Shown: one piece after another, positions 33,870-45,780 of the stretch
How positions within the stretch are numbered: position 1 is the first letter of the stretch
Layout of the letters: each line of letters starts with the position of its first letter
Assembly (NCBI GenBank): GCA_011037195.1
Contig: JAAEAF010001915.1
Location: forward strand, 1 to 64,000
Source of the DNA: Triatoma infestans
Taxonomy: Eukaryota > Arthropoda > Insecta > Hemiptera > Reduviidae
DNA: 64,000 bases
Direction: 5' to 3'
The notes under the pieces: generated by a model
What the model was told of the DNA's origin: nothing
Databases searched by the model: none
What the model saw: only the letters and a program-made list of their open reading frames with translations
Position numbers and translations under genes: made by a program

Positions 33870-33994
33870 AAGTTCATTGTGGGAACAATAAACCTGATTT
33901 GAAATATTCATACTTTATCTTACTGCTAGCCTAGTGCTGTGTAACAAAAGCTAGTACTAAAATACTGTAAGTGATTATATTTAATTGAATATGT

Positions 33995-34170
33995 GGTTGG
34001 GTCCGCAATGCTGGATAACGTCTAGTATTTTATCCATCGTAGCGTGAATATTCCTTTTGTCACTGACCGGTTTCGGATTTTCATCCATCGTTATAGCAAA
34101 TTCACCAAGTTCATGTACAGAGTTCACTTAACGCAATAATTCTTATTACTGTTGGTTTGTTGATTACATA
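33995..34170 (-). mobile_element. Hairpin-family (Penelope 3'-end-like) fragment
   Basis: Minus strand GATGGATGAAAATCC - GAAACCGGTCAGTGAC (34096-34057) repeats the stem - GAAA - stem layout. Its outer end GTGGTTGGGTCCGCAATGCT matches the terminus of the 42976 element. Confidence 0.55.
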
Positions 34171-34197
34171 TATGTGCGGGAGGTTATAAGGGTATGT

Positions 34198-34240
34198 TGC
34201 TGTGTGTGTGTGTGAGTGTGTGTGTGTGTATGTTTCATGA
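34198..34240. repeat. (GT)n microsatellite
   Basis: About 40 bases of alternating GT with one GAG interruption. Confidence 0.9.
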
Positions 34241-35640
34241 CAACATGTAATTATTATAAACAATGATTAAACATTAGAAAATAGTGTATAATAAATAGCA
34301 TGTTTTTAAGAATACTTTATAATTATATTTTAATAGTGGTGTTAAGTATGCTCAGTGTTTTATCAAGACATTTTTATTAGGGGGACGGCGAGGGAAATTT
34401 CAAAAAGGACCAAAAGGAATATGGAAGCTACGACAGATAAACTAGTAGAGACTTTATAATTAGTCAAGAAGATAGTGCCAATCACAGTGTATCAAATATA
34501 TTAAAAATCTAACTTACAGATTTCTCAAAGAACGAATTGTTTCAAATATTACAAATTTTAATGATAACGTTTAAATTTATGAACATAGAAATCCAAGAAA
34601 ATCGTTCGTGTCATATTTGAAATTCAGGGGACCTAAAAACCTCTACTTCCGGTGAAAACACGACATCGAAAATTTCCCACGATCACAATATTTCCTGTTA
34701 TTAGGATTAACAGGAAGTACAAAAACAAAAGAAGCAAAATCCCAGACATCATTAATCCATGTATTTATTTAGTAAAAAATAAATATAATTTTTGACACGA
34801 AGGTAAAGTATGCGTAAGTATGGGGAAAAAAACCTGAACTTTTTGAAGTTCACAAAAATCACTTTATAATTCAATTATTCCAAAATAACTGACATTTCTC
34901 AACAACGAACATATTGCGTTCCCGATCGATGGACGTTATAGATATCTATTTTTTTTTTATAGATCTCTATCAAATTAAGGTAAACTAGTACTTACTATAT
35001 TCTGAAGAACTTTGTACATAACTTACGTGTGCTTCATACTGATGAAATTGTAGAACAGAATATTAAGACGAATAATAATTGGCACTAGAAGTTTGTGAAT
35101 GCTATATGTGTTTATTGTAGTATTACCAGTCTTATATATTGTGATCTTATGGAGGAATAATTTGTTTATCTTATATTTTAGTTAAAATTAATCTCTGTAT
35201 TCCCACTATTTGTTGTTTACTAATAAGAAAAGATTAAATAAGAAATGAGAAAAAAAGTGTTATCAAAATAGTTTGATATAAAAGAAGATAAATATGGGGG
35301 ATTTACGTATATTGTGGGTCAGGGGTCGTCCGAATTAGATGTGTGTGTTAATTCATCGGATATTATTTTGAATTTACTAAGTTTTGACGTGTATTCCCTT
35401 TTTCCGTTCTATTTCCTTTTCTATCCATTTACCAATAACTATGAGATTAAAACGTGAGATCAAAAAGGAAATTCTTAAAAAAATAACTTGCTTCCCAAAC
35501 TGAAATGAAATCTTAATAATAGGCCTGTTTTTACTTTCTCTTATTCCTAGTAAGAAGAAGTATTGTAATCGTGCCAAATTGTCGAGTTACCACCGGAAAT
35601 ATCCGTTTAGAGTCCCCTGAGTCCAAAAAAGGGGTTTTTA
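34241..35640. other. No gene seen
   Basis: AT-rich with short ORFs only. Lies upstream of the L1-A start and could include its promoter, but no TATA or initiator element can be assigned. Confidence 0.35.
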
Positions 35641-35644
35641 GAAA

Positions 35645-36350
35645 ATGATCTGTGTGTGTGTGTGTTTGAACAGCATAGCTCAAAAACGAAAAATCCTAGA
35701 TAATTCAACCCGATATTCCGTTTAGGTATCATCATAGGATCCTACAATATGTCATCTGTCAAAATTCCTCAACCGGAAGTACCACTTAAATGAATATTTT
35801 TTTGACTTTCTAGCGATTTTCTCAAAAATGACTCAAACGATTTTCTTTAAACATTGTTTATCAATTATACATTCATACTTAACCATTATAACTTTTACTT
35901 AAACCATTTCTCTGGGAAAATCATTTAAGGGCACTTTTGGGGGAGGGCCGGAGTTAGCTTTTCCTCTAAAGTGCTATTTTTTAGATCACTATACAATTCT
36001 GTCATTTAATAATAATAATTAGAATTAAATGTGTTGTTGAAATTCTGAGTTTGAAAAAATCGGATAGCCGGAAGTGGGTGTTTCTACTTCTAAAATACTA
36101 TAAAGTTGATTGTACAATTCTACCATGCAAACAAAATTAATTAGAAATAAATTGGTGGCCAACATTCCGAGTATCATACAAATTATAAACCGGAAGTGCA
36201 CTTTTACTGAACAGTTTTTTTTTAGTTATCGACGAATTTCATTAAATTTTGTACACTAAGTATAAAATTTGGCAGTTACAATTTTGAAATCTGGAGTAAG
36301 AGAAAGTTGTGCGATTGTATCACACCAAAGTTTTTATTTTAAAGAAAATA
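35645..36350 (+). repeat. CGGAAGT repeat family, copy 3
   Basis: Starts GAACAGCATAGCTCAAAAAC as copy 1 does (20903) and ends with TTGTATCACACCAAAG. It lies between duplication copies A and B. Confidence 0.65.
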
Positions 36351-37093
36351 GAAGTTGGTTATGCAATCCTTGGGAATATATTAACAAGCAACAAGTATAA
36401 TATTTTATATTTTTATCCCCCCACCCCCCCAAAGCATCAATTTATAAAAAGCAATGGTTTGATATAAGTGTTTATTAGCTCGTCATAACAACCCTATTTA
36501 TTAATTTTACTTACGATTCGTTTAAAACACAAAATGCATACATGGTAAAATTAAGGGACTTCAATTAAATAAAAAGTTCAAAAATATAAAAGAAAGACAT
36601 AAATTATTTACAAATATAATATTGATAGATTTATATTAACTCACATTAGAAAAAATATTTCAAACTAATTAACGCACTGGTTGGCACGCTGAGCCAGACT
36701 GAACAAAAAAAATGTTAAAGAATTGAGTACCCACTTATCTCTCACACACATACAACATACAAAGAATTCCTTTTCAGCAATAGACTTATTTAATAATAAA
36801 CGTCATTCCTTTACATCAATATGGCTGGATCTGCTAGTGGCTTGCTTACGATTTATTGTCAATGAATGTTAACAAGACATTTATATTAACAATAAGATGT
36901 TACGCGTACAACAAGGCCAAATAAAACAGAATGAATAAACTTCCAATAAATGTACATTTTTATTTGATTTCTTACACAAAGGTAGGTTATCTTTTATATA
37001 TAAAAAATAAGTTGTCGCATTTCAAATTAATGAAAAATATAACAACACAAAACTAGTGGTCAGTAATAGAAAAAGGAATGGGTGCTAATATAC

Positions 37094-38150
37094 TTTTTAT
37101 TGACCATATACACTCCATATCTGCTAAATCAAATTATGGGTTAAACAGGCACCTCAAGTCCAGATTGATCTCACAAGAGACAAAAGCCTTGCTCTACCAG
37201 ACTTTGATAAGGCCTATATTAATGTATGGTTCAGAATGCTGGACGCATTTACTTATTGGCTATACTCATATATGAAAGAAAAAACTTAAGGCGGATCTAT
37301 GGGCCGGTGATAGTGGATGGAGTTTCGAGGAAAAGGTATGACTAGCAGCTATACGAAAAGTACAAACATATAAATATTTAGAGGCGGTCCGGATTAGCAG
37401 ACGTCGATGGCTGGGACATTTCCAATGGATGAGCGAAGATAGAATGCCGAAAAAAATAAAGGATTACAATCCAGCTAGGAAAAGAAGAGTTGATCGACCG
37501 ATATCGAGGTGGTTTGATCAGACTGGCAAGGATGCTTCCAAGTTTAGAGTCCCTAGATGGTGGTTGGCGGCCATGGACAGAAAAGAGTGGGTAAAGTTGT
37601 GGCTGGATGCCAAGGCCCGACCCGGGCTGTAGAGCCGAAGATGTATGTATGAATGTATCTTTGGTCATCTAATGTCATTATCACATTGAAACTATTTCAA
37701 ATATTCAAAATAAATTTCTAACATTGATTGCTTTCAAACTTAATATCCCCAGACAGGAATTAGACTACACTAATCTCAGAAACCATCTCAGATGTTGATG
37801 ACGTCTCAGTTGTTCAGATCGGAGGAAATTATTCGATATTATCCATGGCCAAATACACAATCCAGAGTTACTATCCATAGTAAAGTTCCAAGTCCCTGTC
37901 AAAAAAGATAGGCACCGCAATCTTTTCTTCATAAAATTTTATAAAAATCATTACTCCTACAATTCATCAATAACCCGATCATTAAGATTACTGAATAAAC
38001 TTACTTCCGGACTAGATATTTTTCATCATTCCAGAATCCAGTTTAAAAATGCAGTTACCGATTTTCTTCTGTCCTTCAGTTCCAACATTCCATACACTAA
38101 ATCCCTCGCATCGTACATTTTCCTTGTAAATAGGATCAAGAGTATTATAA
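37094..38150 (+). pseudogene. Non-LTR RT remnant, copy B, split by another element
   Basis: Matches 5381-6040 of copy A: DHIHSISAKSN at the left up to 37136, then FKLNIPRQELDYTNLRN from about 37730 and AVTDFLLSFSSNIPYTKSLA near 38050. About 125 bases of the original are replaced by 37137-37665. Confidence 0.7.
37137..37665 (+). mobile_element. 3' end of a non-LTR retrotransposon
   Basis: Coding pieces: SQETKALLYQTLIRPILMYG and SECW at 37165-37245, a frameshifted RRIYGPV, SRRRWLGHFQWM near 37400, and 37429-37632 with MPKKIKDYNPARKRRVDRPI and WLAAMDRKEWVKL ending KARPGL. The tail ATGTATGTATGAATGTAT at 37639-37660 is the short-repeat 3' end of such elements. Confidence 0.8.
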
Positions 38151-38419
38151 AAGTATAAAAAAATCAAATATTTATATATCCTTTTTATGTACTGTACTTT
38201 TATATACTGTTGTATATATATTTGTATATACTTTTTATTGGTTATCTTAATATTTCAGATTTGATTATGTTTTTTATTACTGAACATTTATTTATTTGCT
38301 TTATATAGGTTTATTTGAGGTATCAATCCCTCTCAAAAGGTTGAGTTTTCATTTTATTATATATAATTTCTCAATAAATATATTTATCTCAAAGATTAGT
38401 CAATTTCCAAATGCAAGGT

Positions 38420-38862
38420 AAACTATAAATATACTTATTTCTAAATATTAATATATATTTCAGTAATTTTTTAGATTCAAATATTATTTATAGATTTATT
38501 TTTATACTATTATTTAAACTTTTGTGCATAACTTTATTATAAATTATCTTGTCCATTGTTACTGTATTTTAAAATGCTATTTAAATCCTCAGGCTTTAAA
38601 ATTACAATGAGATGTTTGTACGGCAATGGCCACAGGGTTTAAAAAAAAAAAAATCCTTTGTGGCTCTACGTTTCGGGTGCTTTGGAGAATTAACTGGGAA
38701 CTGTTCCACTAGTTCAAGATTGGAATTCAGGTGGACGGGGTAATAAGAATGAGTTCTGAAGTTTTTGTTGAACCTTGCATTTATTTCCGTCACTAGACGT
38801 AAAAGATTACAGTGATTACCCGATTCATAGTCTTCAGCGAACAACGTTGATGTGCAACGCAC
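38420..38862 (-). repeat. Shared block with unidentified coding remnant (copy B)
   Basis: Paralogue of 9323-9760; minus frame ESGNHCNLLRLVTEINARFN, then NLELVEQFPVNSPKHPKRRA, open from 38862 to 38602. Confidence 0.5.
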
Positions 38863-38864
38863 TG

Positions 38865-39010
38865 GCAGTGGCCTGGATAGTGATGTAGCTCACATGCAGA
38901 ACTTAGGTACTGGCGTCTGAAGCAATGGGTGCAAGAACGAGCCCTGCGAACCAGCTTCTTTAGTCCAGCTGAACTGAATCCGTTAAAGAAATAAAGAAAT
39001 AAAAATAAAT
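38865..39010 (+). mobile_element. Probable non-LTR 3' end with (AAATAAAG)n tail
   Basis: GC-richer stretch GTGATGTAGCTCACATGCAG to CTGAACTGAATCCGTTAAAG followed by AAATAAAGAAATAAAAATAA. Absent from copy A at this site. Confidence 0.35.
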
Positions 39011-39379
39011 ATTATTGATAAAGTATTTAAATATATTTAAGACCCCCCTGGGAGATTAGTTTCTATCTCACTTCTAGTGTTAGGTTTAGTTCGATTATGT
39101 TCGATGTTATAATCGTGGTAACAGTGTAAAAAGTTAATGAAAAAAAAGAGAACCCATGTGTGACGTAGCTTTTCTGAAGTTATTATTAACTAGTTATATA
39201 TTTTTTATTGAAAATTTTATATCTAGAAAGAAATATTTGTGTTTATATAGATTTTTATTTTCTTAAACTTATTTTTATTAAATTAATTAATTTGGTTGTT
39301 AACTTTTTGGAGAAGTTAATTGTAAGTTTTTTAATTATTATATTTTGGATTTTGTTTTATTGGTGTATAAGACCAAAAT

Positions 39380-39920
39380 AAACTGTAAATTCTTGTTATA
39401 TCTTGAGTGATTTACATTCCCATTTTGTTTTTAAGACTTTTCAGAAAACTCCTCATTTTTCATTTATTCTTATTTTATTTACGGGATTCTTAAAGCGAAA
39501 CTATGGATGCCGGTAGGCATGCAACTTCTAACAAAAGAGCGATTATAAAAAGCACCAAATTTTCAATTATCATCTCGCACATGGTAACCACTAATTGTTC
39601 CATTTTCGCCTTAGGAATTCTCACTTCCTATTTAGTTTCCTTACGAAAGTTCCGAATAGCAAAGTTTTTTGGTTCTATCATTGATAACTGTTCGACATAT
39701 CAAAGTCAATTGATATCTGTGAGTCGGTGATTCTATTTGGTGTCTGTTGGATAAGACTTATTCAAAATTTGATTCATCTTGGATAATTTCGCGCGATAAA
39801 ATAATATGAATACATAATAGACAATTTCAAAATTAAAAAATGAAACAAAACTCAATATTAAAGAAACAAACTTTTTTTCCACCAATGATACCGTCAAGAA
39901 AACACATCAGCTTTCGATTT
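39380..39920 (+). repeat. Local direct repeat, first copy
   Basis: Shares with 41390-41910 TATCTTGAGTGATTTAC, CACCAAATTTTCAATTATCA, ATCTGTCGGTCAGTGAT-like and CTCAATATTAAAGAAAC. Non-coding. Present twice in copy B and not found in copy A. Confidence 0.7.
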
Positions 39921-40512
39921 GGTAGTACATTAGCAAACTTATTGATCTGGTCAGAAATAATAGAGTTAACCATTTTTATTGAATATAACCTTACCCTAAT
40001 GTAATACTTATTATAACCTTAATATAATGTGATATAAGAGATGACCCAACAATCTGGTAAGAACGTTATTCTCCTTAATGTGTCTAGTCCATATTACATC
40101 CTAAGGCATGAGACCGCTACATTGAAAATGTATCTGTAAAAATGTTTCTATATTTCTTAATTTGGATGAACTTGACTTCCCCGATAACCGCTATCCGAAA
40201 GCTTAATAGGTTGATTGCAATGCCTAATAGCTCTATAAAATACAATGGATCCTAGAGGTAAACAAAATTCTTGTTCTTACAACAATTATGATTTATGGGA
40301 TATTATTTGATGTACAACATTTCTACTTTGATAAACTAGACATTAAGGAAAATGAGAACAAGATCATTAATTAGTACTTACAAGGAACACTTAAAGAAGT
40401 TAGACGAAGATATTTGGTAGAATTTATTGCCTTTTGTTCAAGTATAATATACAATCCCTTAATCTAATAATGTTTACATAATAGATTACAATGGTATTCC
40501 CTTTGTTTTTTT

Positions 40513-40762
40513 TTTACTGCTTGCGTTGGTCTAGTGTCTAGTGCATTTGTGTTTGGTCAGATGAGTTCGATTCCCGAGGAGGAGGCAAAGTCGATGTTAC
40601 CGCGCCATCCTTTAAAAATGTGGGAAACTATTGTTGGTAGCGCACTAGATAGCAAATCCCGAAACTAAAACGGCCATTACAAATCACCGTCCGGCAAGCC
40701 TTTCTTTGCCTATTTGTGGCCTATTGTGCCATAGGTCTTTAATTAATTGTTTTCTGTTAGTA
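40513..40762 (+). mobile_element. tRNA-derived SINE S1
   Basis: Paralogue of the 10025 copy; TGGTCTAGTGTCTAGTGCAT head and GTTCGATTCCCG B box. Confidence 0.75.
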
Positions 40763-41389
40763 TATAATATTCAAATTACTTCTCAATTTATTTATGTATC
40801 TTTTATTATATACTAATTAATTTATTTTATAATTCGCTCTATTTCAACATAACATTTTAATTTTTATGCATTTTAATTCAATATATCAAAAGAAAGAAAA
40901 TTCTCTTTATAAATGTAAAGTTTGTAATTATTTACAAGTGGTAATTATTTACAAGTGTGCCCCCAATATGGACGGTCACTAGCTACAGTAACTGCTCATT
41001 CCCAATCTTATTACACTAATATTTCTGATTTATTTATTCATTCGTATATATTAATTAATTAATTTATTTCATATTATGATTCATTTGTTTCTGATATGTA
41101 TAGAATTTATGAATTAAGTGGTTAAATAAATGTATTGTCTTTAATGAAGAAACAGATATAAACCCTCTTGTTTAATATTTATCACTGAATTCAAGTTATT
41201 TGAAATGACATATTAATTAGCCACTGTTCGTTAATTTAAACCTACAAGTTCTTGGGACAATGTTTAACAATAAACTCTGATTGTGTTTGGTAGTTTTTAC
41301 TTATATTTAGTGTGATACTTGTTTAAATGAATCACAATGTGAAATAAATAAAGAAATATGAATGAATAAATAAATCAGAAAAGTAAAAC

Positions 41390-41910
41390 TGTAATTTGAG
41401 TGTTTATATCTTGAGTGATTTACCTTCCATTTTGTTTTTGGAACTCTTCATTAAACTTTTCTTTTTTTATTTATTCTTATTTGATTTACTGGATTCTTAA
41501 GCAAACCTGGCATGCCGGTGTGCATGGAAATTTTAGCGAAAGAGAGATTGTAAAACGCACCAAATTTTCAATTATCATCTCGGACGCTAAATTCTTCCAT
41601 TTTTGCCGTGGGAGTTCCCATTTCCTAATTAGTTATCTTAAGAAACATACGAACAGCAAAGATTTTTGGTTCCATCTTTGATAACTGTTTGACATAACAT
41701 TGTCAATTGATATCTGTCGGTCAGTGATAATATTTGCTGTTTGTTGGATAAGGCTTATTCACAATTGTTTTATCTTGGACAATTTTAAGTGATAAAATAA
41801 TATGAATTAATAATTAATAGGCAATTTCAAAATTAAAAACAAAACTCAATATTAAAGAAACCAGCTTTTTTCCTCCAAACATACTGCCAAGAAAACAAAT
41901 CAACTTTCGG
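41390..41910 (+). repeat. Local direct repeat, second copy
   Basis: See 39380-39920. The interval between the two holds the S1 SINE and AT-rich sequence without genes. Confidence 0.7.
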
Positions 41911-42170
41911 TTTGCGAATATTAAAATAGCAATCCGGCTAAGCCCTTGCTTTACCACTGAGGTAATCTTAGCCCCTGCGATGAAAAAGACCCAAGGAGAT
42001 AGATAATAACAAACAAAATATGCAAATCAAAATAGAAACCTAAAGATATAACTAGTGACAATTTCATAAATTAATTTTTAAGATGGATAAATTTTGTAGC
42101 ATCACAAATAATATGTTGTATTATTGTAGATTTATTTAAAATAACTATTTTTTTAAATTTTTTTAGCATG

Positions 42171-42310
42171 TTATAAAAAATGTGGATGAGTTTTACAGTG
42201 GGCATTCTTTCTAGAGAGGAATTTATCTATGTGCATTCCTTGTTTTAATAAAGCTTCCTTAGCTTAAGCATCTTCTCCTTCCTTTTCCCGGTGTAATACC
42301 AAAATATTTT
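42171..42310 (-). pseudogene. Lipocalin L2-B, terminal exon with a nonsense codon
   Basis: Same 140-base exon as 11003-11142. Preceded on the minus strand by T13-AG, a normal acceptor, and starting in the same phase as exon 5 of L1. Reads NILVLHREKEGEDA, then TAA, then AKEALLKQGMHIDKFLSRKN and AHC. The in-frame stop removes the C-terminal helix and cysteine. A SINE sits about 25 bases upstream in the intron. Confidence 0.6.
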
Positions 42311-42337
42311 CTAAAAAAAAAAAAACAAAGTTCTCAA

Positions 42338-42545
42338 GGGATTAATAATACTGGAGCCCCACGTGGAAGTTCGAGTCCAGCTGTGCTATCCTTAGATTTT
42401 GTCTTCCTAGGACCCTCTACAGCTCACTGTTCGGTGATGGACTGTGCTGTCTGTAACAAGAAAACACTGTCCGGAGGCCGGGAGTGCACTGAGAAGACTC
42501 CGGGCGCCAATGACCCATAGATGTTGACGTGCCTTAAATTAAATT
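42338..42545 (+). mobile_element. SINE family S2, fullest copy
   Basis: tRNA-like GTTCGAGTCCAG (B box), the body CTACAGCTCACTGTTCGGTG and AACACTGTCCGGAGGCCGGG, then GTTGACGTGCCTTAAATTAA and an A-rich tail. Copy A lacks it at the equivalent site. Confidence 0.65.
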
Positions 42546-42962
42546 AAAAAAAAGAAAAAAGAAAACTGGAATTCGGATGTTACCAATAATAAAATTCTCA
42601 ATTAAATAATATAAAGTTGCCTAACTGAAATATACTGGTGGTAGATATACCTGTTGGATCTCTAGGCACCTAGAACAGTGATGGCGAACCTTTTGAGCTC
42701 GGTGTGTCAAAATTTTGAAAAATAGAAACATAATTCTCGTGGCGTGTCACTCATCAAGTTAATTATTTATTTAATGCCATTTAAAATACAAAAGCCAAAA
42801 TTATGAAACCAATAGTTTACATTTAGAGACTTGTCTTACATATTTCATTGACACTTAACATACAAAATCAAGTAATATATATATAAAATATAATTGAACA
42901 AAAACAGAAAAACAATATATATATTTATACAATTAGAAAATAAATATATATGAAAAATTAGT

Positions 42963-42975
42963 GACTTTTTTGGTG
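42963..42975. repeat. 13-bp target-site duplication of the hairpin element
   Basis: GACTTTTTTGGTG here and again at 43268-43280, identical. Confidence 0.85.
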
Positions 42976-43267
42976 TGGTGGTTGGTTCCGCAGAGCTGGA
43001 AAGCATCAGAGACATTTTCCGTGGTAGCCTGCTTCATTTTGTGGTCATCGACCGGTTTCGGGCGTTCGCCCATCTTCAGGATGCGTTTTTCAGACAGTGC
43101 GACAACACAGACTTGTACAGAGCAAACTTGAGTGTGAAAACTAAGTTTGCTCTGTGCATGTCGGTGTTGTCACACTGTCTGAAAAACGCATCGTGAAGAT
43201 GGGCGAACGCCCGAAACCGGTCGATGACTACAAAATGAAGCAGGCTACCGCGGAAAATGTCTCTGAT
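42976..43267. mobile_element. Hairpin retroposon with hammerhead-like motifs in both arms
   Basis: 292 bp between identical 13-bp duplications. A 29-base lead (TGGTGGTTGGTTCCGCAGAG) is followed by arms of about 125 bp (43005-43129 and 43143-43267) that are near-perfect reverse complements around a 13-base loop. Each arm contains GATGGGCGAACGCCC-GAAACCGGTCGATGAC (right arm, plus strand; left arm, minus strand). The left arm keeps CTGAAGA, the right has GTGAAGA. The core equals CUGANGA - stem GGGCG/CGCCC - GAAA, as in Penelope-like 3' ends. No coding capacity. Confidence 0.75.
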
Positions 43268-43451
43268 GACTTTTTTGGTGCTGAAGTTTGTCTGCTAAAT
43301 CTTCTAATTCGGGTTTATACTTGGTACATTTCAAGGCCAAGCCAGCGCCACTGACTTCATCTGTTAACCGATTCCGTTTGTTTGTCTTAATATTATTTAA
43401 TGCTGAGAACAATGTCTCACAAAAATATGTGGATGATAAAATTGTTAGCAA
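43245..43451 (-). pseudogene. hAT transposase C-terminal (dimerisation) fragment
   Basis: Minus strand reads ILSSTYFCETLFSALNNIKT and RNRLTDEVSGAGLALKCTKY, matching the C-terminus of ZBED-type hAT transposases (STY-CE-LFS---IK---RNRLTDE). The frame runs into the nested hairpin element at its end. Most of the transposase is deleted, so the copy is non-autonomous. Confidence 0.75.
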
Positions 43452-44433
43452 AACAACTAAAGGAGATCTCGAGGAGCGGTCAATAAAATGTACACTTTTT
43501 TTAAAATTTTTTCCAACGTTTCGACAAATTTATTGTCTTTTTCAGGGATAAAATTAAAAAAAATGTTAATCGGTATTTATAATTTCCATCAAACAAACTA
43601 AACACAAAATATGTAGTAAACAGAGAGAGTTGCTAACTATATGAGCTACATTATCAGAAAAAAAAGATTTTTTTGAATTATGAAATTTTTTATCTTTGAA
43701 GATGCGTGTCACCAAAAATGAGCTCGCGTGTCAGCACTGACACGCGTGTCATAGGTTCGCCATCACTGACCTAGAATATAATTACATTGTAGTCTAGAAG
43801 TTAACGCTCTTATCAATACCGAAATATAACTCCATAAATTCCTAAAAATAATTTTCTTTTTCAGAAAAATATTTCAAAAATTAGTGAGACGTTTATATTT
43901 GTGTTGTTAGCATCCCAAGATGGATGAAAAATCGTTGTAGCCGTTCTCAAGAAAATATCAGCAACTAAAAACGAATTCGGTATAGTTGCACTTTCAGGTA
44001 ATCAATTTTTTCAAATTTAAAATGCTTTCATTGTACATATAATACACTATGGAATACATTGTTAAAACGTGGATCGTCAAGGAAATCTTAACGTTGTTGT
44101 GCTTTGAGTAAACTGAACTTGAAGTGAAACTTACCGTGTTTTATCAGTTTGATCAGTTTTTGTAGAAACTGCAGTATAAGAGAAATTCGTATAAGTGATT
44201 TACACCAGATTTTATTGCATGGATTTGGTGCGTGCCCGAATTTAACTTTTACAAAGACTTCTTTGCGGGCAAGTCTGGCATACCTTCATTTCATACGTCA
44301 TTGCTTGACAGAGGAAAAGACAGTGCTCTATGCCTTCTGCTACTGCAAAAGTGTGATTGTTCTAAGTGGGCGATGAATCGCCCCCGCCGCAGCAAACTAT
44401 CCAGAGGCTCCTCTCAGGCATATATCCGTATAT

Positions 44434-44791
44434 AGGATGGAAGGTGATCAAAGATGTTTATCAATGTATCAGCACTATATTTAACGATTGGTTAAACTTC
44501 ATACGTAATTGCATACCTATTAAAATTAAGTTTCAGTTTTTTAAAACGGTTTGTCGATCGGTAGCGTGCTACAATGCTCAGGTTTGGGGGTTTCATAGCT
44601 GTGATGCCTTCAAAAAATTACAAAGTTCCTTTATGAAGAAATTATTTGCGCTCCCTGCTTGCACTCCTAACAATATGCTCGCACTTGAATCTGTTCAGTG
44701 TTTTACCCTTAAGCTTCATCTAAAATACTGTATTAAAATTCTATCTCAGGAAGACCACCGATCCTTAACATTTTTCTTTTATTATAAATAA
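44434..44791 (+). pseudogene. Non-LTR RT C-terminal fragment
   Basis: Reads KIKFQFFKTVCRSVACYNAQ, VWGFHSCDAFKKLQSSFMKK and LFALPACTPNNMLALESV, then LKLHLKYCIKIL. This is the post-catalytic region of a non-LTR element (ACYGAQVWG - FIKKLF-LP--TPNY-L-LE). Bounded by shared duplication sequence on the left; not in copy A. Confidence 0.75.
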
Positions 44792-45169
44792 TTTTGTACC
44801 GATTCAAGTGTAGTTTTTTCTATATTTGACAGGAATTCTCAATTGTTGTTTTATTGCCTCCGAAATATTAAATGATCAACGTCCAAGTTCCGAATTTTGG
44901 CGTTAATATGTTTTGAAATAGACTCTTGCCTAATTTTGTTGATGATTTCCGTTGCGGAAAAATGTTTCAGTATCCAGAGAGAGTAACCAGAAAATTATAA
45001 AGGACTTTTAAATAACGTACAACATTTTATAGTTACAAATTTTGTGAATTTCAATTTTATTCACAATTGCAAAATAAAACCGGCAAATTCTTCTATTTTC
45101 ATCATAAATTGCAATCGTTTAATGTGACGCGTGTGTCTGTGTTCTGTGTGTTTTAACAGAATAACTAAG

Positions 45170-45780
45170 TAGCAGAAAGCCAAAACTTGGTATTCCGTAT
45201 AGGTATTACTTTCACATTAGACACAGAGATTTCGGGACAAATCCATCAATCAGAACGACGACTTTACTATAATTTTTTTTGTTTATTTTTTTAGTTTTTC
45301 ATGATTTCCTCAAAAATGGCTTCAACGATTTTCACTAAACTCCACACATAAATACCTATCAGTTTCATTTGTTACATTTTCCCTGGAAAATTGATTTGTT
45401 GACGGTTTGGAGAGAACACTGGCGTTATGCTTTTTTCTAAAGTTGTCAATACAATACGATTTGGAATTCTATTAATGTTTCCAATGTGTATTATTATGAT
45501 GTAGACAGTAAAACCATATATTACTATCGTAGTTGATTATACAATTCTATCATCCAATCGAAATTAATTAGAAATAAATAGATGACTAAAATTCCGAGTT
45601 TCAAGAAAATTACTAAACCGGAAGTGAGCTTTTGCTGAAAGTTTTTTTCAGTTTTCAACGAACTTCATGTAATTTTCTGCACTCACTATAAAGGTTGCCA
45701 ATTATAATTTTGAGAAATAGAGTAAGAGAGAAAGTTGCGTGCGTGTTTCACACCAGATTTTTCTGTTTTATAAACAAAAC
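45170..45780 (+). repeat. CGGAAGT repeat family, copy 4
   Basis: Downstream of L1-B, like copy 1 downstream of L1-A. Ends GTGTTTCACACCAGATTTTT then TTTTATAAACAAAAC. Confidence 0.65.

Larger units (their letters stand above)
42676..43768 (-). mobile_element. hAT transposon, copy-B-specific, with 8-bp target duplication
   Basis: Ends CAGTGATGGCGAACCT and AGGTTCGCCATCACTG are exact inverted repeats of 16 bases. ACCTAGAA flanks both sides (42668-42675; 43769-43776). Copy A keeps the empty site near 11272. The interior holds a transposase fragment and the nested hairpin element. Confidence 0.9.
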
